DNA of 25,028 bases from Clostridiales bacterium (GTDB lineage: Bacteria > Bacillota > Clostridia > Christensenellales > Aristaeellaceae). Where the stretch lies: the NCBI GenBank assembly GCA_019409045.1, contig DXVG01000004.1:1-25028 (forward strand). Direction: 5' to 3'. The notes beneath the pieces were generated by a model. That model saw nothing but the letters and a program-made list of their open reading frames with translations, was not told the DNA's origin and did no database searches. The position numbers and the translations under genes were made by a program. Positions 21,806-25,028 of the stretch are shown here, one piece after another; position 1 is the first letter of the stretch; every line of letters begins with the position of its first letter.

Positions 21806-22576
21806 ATGGCGCACAGCTCTCTGAAGATAGACATTCGCAGAAACCGTATACTCGACAGCCTCCGGCGCGATGGCAGGGTGTACATTTCCCGTCTGAGCCA
21901 GGAGCTGGGCGCCACGCCCGTCACGATCCGCAACGACCTGTCCGTGCTCGAGAGCGACGGCCGCCTCCAGCGCGTGCCGGGCGGCGCGATTCACGCGCCC
22001 CGCGCCGCGGAGGCGGCGGTCGCCGCGCCGGACGAGCGCGCCGCGCAGAAGCGCGCCATTGCCGAGCGCATGGCGCAGCTCGTCCGCGACGGGGACAGGC
22101 TGTTTATGAACTCGGGGACCACCACGCTCGCCGTGGCGGAGGCGCTGCGGGTGCGCCGCGGCCTGCACATCGTGACCAACTCCATCGCCGTCGCACAGGC
22201 GCTGGGCGTGGAGCCGACGTTTCAGGTGCTGCTGCTCGGCGGCGCGATCAACGTGCAGTACGGCTTTCTGTTCGGCGGCGACACGCAGGAGCAGATCGGC
22301 CGCTATCAGGCGGACTGGGCCGTGCTGGCGGTGGACAGCGTGAGCGCCGCGGGCGGCGTGACCACCTACCACCCCGAGGAGGCCATCCTCAACCGCTGCA
22401 TGATCGAGCGCGCGCATCACACGGTGGTGGTCGCCGACCACACCAAGATCGGCCGCGCCGGGTTTGCGCGCTTTCACCCCGCCGACGCCTCGCTGCGGCT
22501 GATCACCGACGCGGGGGCGATCGGGCCGGAGCTGCGCGAACTGGGGGAGCAGGGCGTGGAGATAGACATCGCGTGA
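21806..22576 (+). CDS. DeoR-family transcriptional regulator
   Basis: A 256-residue repressor with an N-terminal helix-turn-helix (RRNRILDSLRRDGRVYISRLSQEL and VTIRNDLSVLESDGRLQRVPGGA, residues about 11-62). The C-terminal DeoRC sugar-phosphate sensor shows DGDRLFMNSGTTTLAVAEAL, HIVTNSIAVAQAL and VVADHTKIGRAGFARF. It most likely controls its own operon through the promoter at 20255-20283, with the phosphorylated product of the kinase as inducer. The sensor retains the NSGTTT phosphate-binding loop. The ATG at 21806 follows AAGGGGACG, a moderate ribosome binding site that the hairpin at 21733-21787 could influence. Confidence 0.93.
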   Translation: MAHSSLKIDIRRNRILDSLRRDGRVYISRLSQELGATPVTIRNDLSVLESDGRLQRVPGGAIHAPRAAEAAVAAPDERAAQKRAIAERMAQLVRDGDRLFMNSGTTTLAVAEALRVRRGLHIVTNSIAVAQALGVEPTFQVLLLGGAINVQYGFLFGGDTQEQIGRYQADWAVLAVDSVSAAGGVTTYHPEEAILNRCMIERAHHTVVVADHTKIGRAGFARFHPADASLRLITDAGAIGPELRELGEQGVEIDIA

Positions 22577-22586
22577 GGCGCCATGC

Positions 22587-22603
22587 GCCGCGCTTGGCGC
22601 GGC
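22587..22603. repeat. Short hairpin before the kinase gene
   Basis: GCCGCGC-TTG-GCGCGGC forms a tight stem 30 bases before the kinase ATG, in a 57-base gap. It is another GC-rich intercistronic hairpin, without a T-run. Confidence 0.5.
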
Positions 22604-22633
22604 CGCACGCGCGGCGAAAGGGAGGGCAAACGC

Positions 22634-24109
22634 ATGCACACGCACACAGGGCGCTGTTGCGTCGGTATCGACCTGGGCACGACCAACATCAAGGTCGCGC
22701 TCTATGACCAGGACATGGGGCTGCTCGCCCGCAGGAGCTTGCCCGTGTGTTATGAGCGCAGCGGGAATTTCGTGGAGTTCGACGCGGACGCGTATGTGGA
22801 GAGCCTGCTCAGCCTGCTCGGCGAGGCGCTGGAGGGCTGCGGCGCGCGGGCGGTGACGCAGATCGCGCTGACCGGTCAGGCGGAGTCGCTGGTGGTGCTG
22901 GGCGCGGACATGCGGCCGCTGATGCCCGCCATCTCCTGGATGGACGAGCGCTCCACGCAGGAGTGCGCGCTGCTCGCGGAGGCGTTTGACGCAAAGACCG
23001 TCGAGGCCGTCACCGGCCAGATGGCGCTGTTGCCCACATGGCCCGCCACCAAGATCCTCTGGCTGCGCCGCAACCGGCCGGATGTGTTCGCGGCGGCGGA
23101 GAAGTACATGCTCTTAAAGGACTATGTGGTCTATCGCCTGACGGGGCGGCTGTGCGCCGACTGCTCGATCGCCACCTTCTCGCTCTATTTCGACATTCAC
23201 CGCAAGTGCTACTGGCAGGAGATGCTCGAGCGCATCGGCGTGCGCGAGGCGCAGCTTCCTCCGCTGGTGGAGCCGTGTACCACGGCGGGCGAGATGCTCC
23301 CGGAGGTCGCGCAGCGCCTCGGCCTGGAGGGCGTCACGCACGTCAACGTGGGCACGCTGGATCACTTTGCCGGCATGATCGGGACCGGAAACGCCCGCGT
23401 GGGCACCATGACGCTCTCCACCGGCACGGTCATGGCGCTGGCGGCCATGTGCGCCGAGCCCGCCCCGCGAAACAGCGGCATCGCGCTGCACTACGGCTTT
23501 TTGCCGGACACGCATGTGATGCTCAGCGTGGTCGAGAGCGGCGGCGTGAGCCTGGAGTGGTTCCGCCAGCGATGCATGCCCGGCGTGTCCTACGAGCAGA
23601 TCAATGAGGTGCTGCTGGCAAGGCAGGGCGAAAACCCGCTGATCTTCTTGCCCTACATCACGGGCGTGAACGCGCCGGATTTCGACCAGGGCGCGACCGG
23701 TGCGTTCCTGGGGCTTCGGCAGGAGCACGACGCGTTCGACATGGCGCACGCGGTGATGGAGGGCGTCGCCTTCGCGCTGCGCAAAAATTGCGACTACATC
23801 GCCGGAAAGGGCACGAAGCTGCGTGAGATCATCGGCACCGGCGGCGGTTCGCGCAGCCCGGTGTGGTGCCAGCTTCAGGCGGACGCCACCGGCCTGCCGG
23901 TGCTAGTGCCGCAGGAGCGGGAGGCGGCCTGCCTGGGCGCGGCGATCATCGCCGCCGTGTCCGCCGGCTGGTTTGCCGACCTGGAGAGCGCCATGCGCGC
24001 ATGCGTGCGCATCGCCCGCCGCTACGAGCCGCGGCCCTCGGCGTGGATGGAGGAGAAGTACCAAAGGTTCTGCCGCGTCTACAGCGCGCTGCTTCCCGGA
24101 GGGCTGTAG
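22634..24109 (+). CDS. FGGY-family carbohydrate kinase
   Basis: A 491-residue sugar kinase of the xylulokinase/gluconokinase/erythritol-kinase family. GIDLGTTNIK (11-20) is the N-terminal phosphate loop, and TGQAESLV lies in the sugar pocket region. GTLDHFAGMIGTGNARVGTMTLSTGTVMAL carries the catalytic Asp followed by the second phosphate motif. GTGGGSRSPVWCQLQADATGLPVLVPQEREAACLGAAI is the C-terminal adenosine motif. The substrate cannot be named from sequence; the TIM-like partner suggests a short-chain ketose or polyol. The ATG at 22634 was chosen for GGGAGGG eight bases upstream; an ATG at 22583 lies in the hairpin region and adds 17 Arg-rich residues foreign to the family. Confidence 0.93.
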   Translation: MHTHTGRCCVGIDLGTTNIKVALYDQDMGLLARRSLPVCYERSGNFVEFDADAYVESLLSLLGEALEGCGARAVTQIALTGQAESLVVLGADMRPLMPAISWMDERSTQECALLAEAFDAKTVEAVTGQMALLPTWPATKILWLRRNRPDVFAAAEKYMLLKDYVVYRLTGRLCADCSIATFSLYFDIHRKCYWQEMLERIGVREAQLPPLVEPCTTAGEMLPEVAQRLGLEGVTHVNVGTLDHFAGMIGTGNARVGTMTLSTGTVMALAAMCAEPAPRNSGIALHYGFLPDTHVMLSVVESGGVSLEWFRQRCMPGVSYEQINEVLLARQGENPLIFLPYITGVNAPDFDQGATGAFLGLRQEHDAFDMAHAVMEGVAFALRKNCDYIAGKGTKLREIIGTGGGSRSPVWCQLQADATGLPVLVPQEREAACLGAAIIAAVSAGWFADLESAMRACVRIARRYEPRPSAWMEEKYQRFCRVYSALLPGGL

Positions 24110-24125
24110 ACGCGCCCGGTCCACC

Positions 24126-24143
24126 GACGCCCGCGCGGGCGTC
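24126..24143. repeat. Perfect 18-bp palindrome between kinase and cupin genes
   Basis: GACGCCCGCGCGGGCGTC lies in the 60-base gap, 26 bases before the next start. As it is followed by the strong GGAGG of the next gene, it is more likely an intercistronic structure than a terminator. Its arm resembles the hairpin stem at 98-122. Confidence 0.5.
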
Positions 24144-24169
24144 AACGTCAGGAGAATGGAGGTATCTTT

Positions 24170-24664
24170 ATGCGTAAGCTGCACGTTGAAAAACTGACCC
24201 ATGAGGCCTTTGCGCCCTTTGGCACGTTCTACGACTTTGCCGCCCCGGACGGCTACGCGCTGGAGGGCGAGCTGCACCGCTTCTATCCGGATCGCATGCG
24301 CGAGGCGTACAGCGAACATGTGGGCTTCTCCCCCATCTGCGTCAAGCGCCCCGAGAAGATGATCGTGCGCGCCGTGGAGTACCACACCCGCACCTCCGAG
24401 ATCATCTTCCCCCTCAACGACGATATGATCCTGCACGTCGCGCCCGCCTCGAACGGCGTGCCCGTCCCCCACCTGGCCCACGCCTTCCGCGTGCCGAAGC
24501 ACACGATGGTGCTGATCCGGCCGGGCGTATGGCACCTGTGCCCGCTGCCCGTGGACGCCGACGTGCTCAGCGCCATGATCGTGCTGCCCGAGTGCACCTA
24601 CGCCAACGACTGCGTGGTGGTCGACCTGAGCGACGAGCAGGCCTTCGAGATCGAGCGGCCGTAG
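24170..24664 (+). CDS. Cupin-fold protein resembling ureidoglycolate lyase (AllA-like)
   Basis: A 164-residue small beta-barrel protein with the pattern of the ureidoglycolate lyase/hydrolase superfamily: FAPFGTFYDF near the start, VEYHTRTSEIIFPLNDDMILHVAP in the middle, and the late FRVPKHTMVLIRPGVWHLCPLPV with the conserved G-x-WH motif. AllA itself cleaves ureidoglycolate, but no purine-degradation genes are present here. In this operon it may be a lyase, epimerase or mutarotase-like helper for the phosphorylated sugar. Last gene of the five-gene operon. ATG at 24170 follows GGAGG by seven bases. Family placement is moderate; function unknown. Confidence 0.75.
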   Translation: MRKLHVEKLTHEAFAPFGTFYDFAAPDGYALEGELHRFYPDRMREAYSEHVGFSPICVKRPEKMIVRAVEYHTRTSEIIFPLNDDMILHVAPASNGVPVPHLAHAFRVPKHTMVLIRPGVWHLCPLPVDADVLSAMIVLPECTYANDCVVVDLSDEQAFEIERP

Positions 24665-24695
24665 CCGCGCGGGGCGCGACATGCGTCCGGAGAAC

Positions 24696-24740
24696 GGGGC
24701 TGTGAAATAACGGTCGTTGTTTTTCACAGCCCCTTTGTTT
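24696..24740 (+). terminator. Rho-independent terminator of the five-gene operon
   Basis: GGGGCTGTGAAA (24696-24707) pairs with TTTCACAGCCCC (24722-24733), followed by TTTGTTT. It lies 31 bases after the last stop codon and closes the operon that begins at the promoter 20255-20283. Confidence 0.9.
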
Positions 24741-25028
24741 AGACGGGCACCCATAGGAAAGTAATACTCCAAATTACGAATACGGCATCTGTCAGGCGGG
24801 ATTGGTAAATGAGATAGCGGGTATTTGATGTGAAGCCAGATACCCGTCATCTTTTTGCCTGTAACTTTGGTATGCTTCGGAAGATATTGCAGTACAGCGC
24901 GACGATCCGCGACGGTTGCGACGATGATTCGGACAGCGGCGGCGGTAGCAAAAAGACCGTCGCCATCGTCGCGCATCGTCGCGGGACCTGTCCATCCGAT
25001 GAAACCGGAGAAGGAATCCTCAATCCAC
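24741..25028. other. Lower-GC stretch with no supportable gene
   Basis: About 290 bases that are visibly more AT-rich (especially 24750-24860) than the rest of the window. A 7-bp stem CGGGTAT/ATACCCG followed by TCATCTTTTT lies near 24817-24858. A cluster of GCGACGAT/ATCGTCGC inverted units lies at about 24898-24982. Frames on both strands run off the right edge, including a minus frame open to the end and a plus frame from an ATG at 24872, but none has a ribosome binding site or a recognisable motif. It may be the edge of a different or transferred segment. Confidence 0.4.

Noticed and set aside
20378..22645. A 755-codon minus-strand open frame opposite the TIM-like, YjbQ and DeoR genes
   Set aside because: It is a complement of three well-supported genes with promoter and ribosome binding sites on the other strand.
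23903..24976. A minus-strand open frame of 357 codons entering from the right edge
   Set aside because: It runs through a strong terminator hairpin and the cupin and kinase genes, and shows no motif; its openness is explained by base composition.
24898..24982. Possible CRISPR-like array from repeated GCGACGAT units
   Set aside because: Units are only about eight bases, irregularly spaced and partly inverted, with no spacers and no cas genes.

Overview
The window is GC-rich and densely coding, with sigma-A type promoters (TTGACA/TATAAT), strong AGGAGG-type ribosome binding sites, and mostly sugar-catabolic genes. This fits a high-GC Firmicute of class Clostridia, probably an anaerobic gut-type bacterium. 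That assignment rests on style and gene content; there is no rRNA or other marker to prove it. No tRNA, rRNA, CRISPR array, prophage or transposase gene was seen.

Layout. (1) 1-1300: a lipoate-protein ligase on the + strand, preceded by a repeat element and followed by a very stable two-sided hairpin. (2) 1372-14178, minus strand: a long array transcribed right to left from a near-consensus promoter at 14224-14251. In transcription order it encodes a neutral-ceramidase-like hydrolase, a NagA-type deacetylase, a NagB-like isomerase, an RbsC-type permease, an RbsA-type ATPase, a sugar-binding protein, a Gfo/Idh/MocA oxidoreductase, a DegT/StrS aminotransferase, a ROK regulator, a CBM9-like protein and a UroD/MtaA-type zinc methyltransferase homologue. 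(3) 14409-16990, minus strand: a three-gene operon (sugar-phosphate isomerase/epimerase, Gfo/Idh/MocA oxidoreductase, PIG-L deacetylase) with a promoter at 17060-17087 and a terminator at 14340-14381. (4) 17189-19144, plus strand: a divergent AraC regulator and a second NagB-like protein. (5) 19145-19455: a composite of hairpins and a second copy of the repeat found at the left edge. (6) 19456-20061, minus: a SIS-domain sugar-phosphate isomerase, divergent from (7) 20325-24664, plus: a compact five-gene operon (TIM-like isomerase, extended YjbQ protein, DeoR regulator, FGGY kinase, AllA-like cupin) with a textbook promoter and terminator. (8) 24741-25028: lower-GC sequence with no gene I can support.

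How it may work together (inference). Regions 2-4 look like one regulon for taking up and dismantling an unusual N-acylated amino sugar or aminocyclitol glycoside. A ribose-type ABC transporter imports it. Up to three unrelated N-deacylase families (NagA, PIG-L, ceramidase-like) could remove acyl groups. Two NAD(P)-dependent oxidoreductases and a PLP aminotransferase could handle keto/amino interconversion. Two NagB paralogues with altered active sites would then act on the sugar phosphate. No sugar kinase or PTS gene lies in this part, so phosphorylation must be encoded elsewhere. Region 7 looks like an independent pathway in which an FGGY kinase phosphorylates a short ketose or polyol and a TIM-like isomerase acts on the product, as in tetritol catabolism. 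The substrate of neither system can be read from the sequence.
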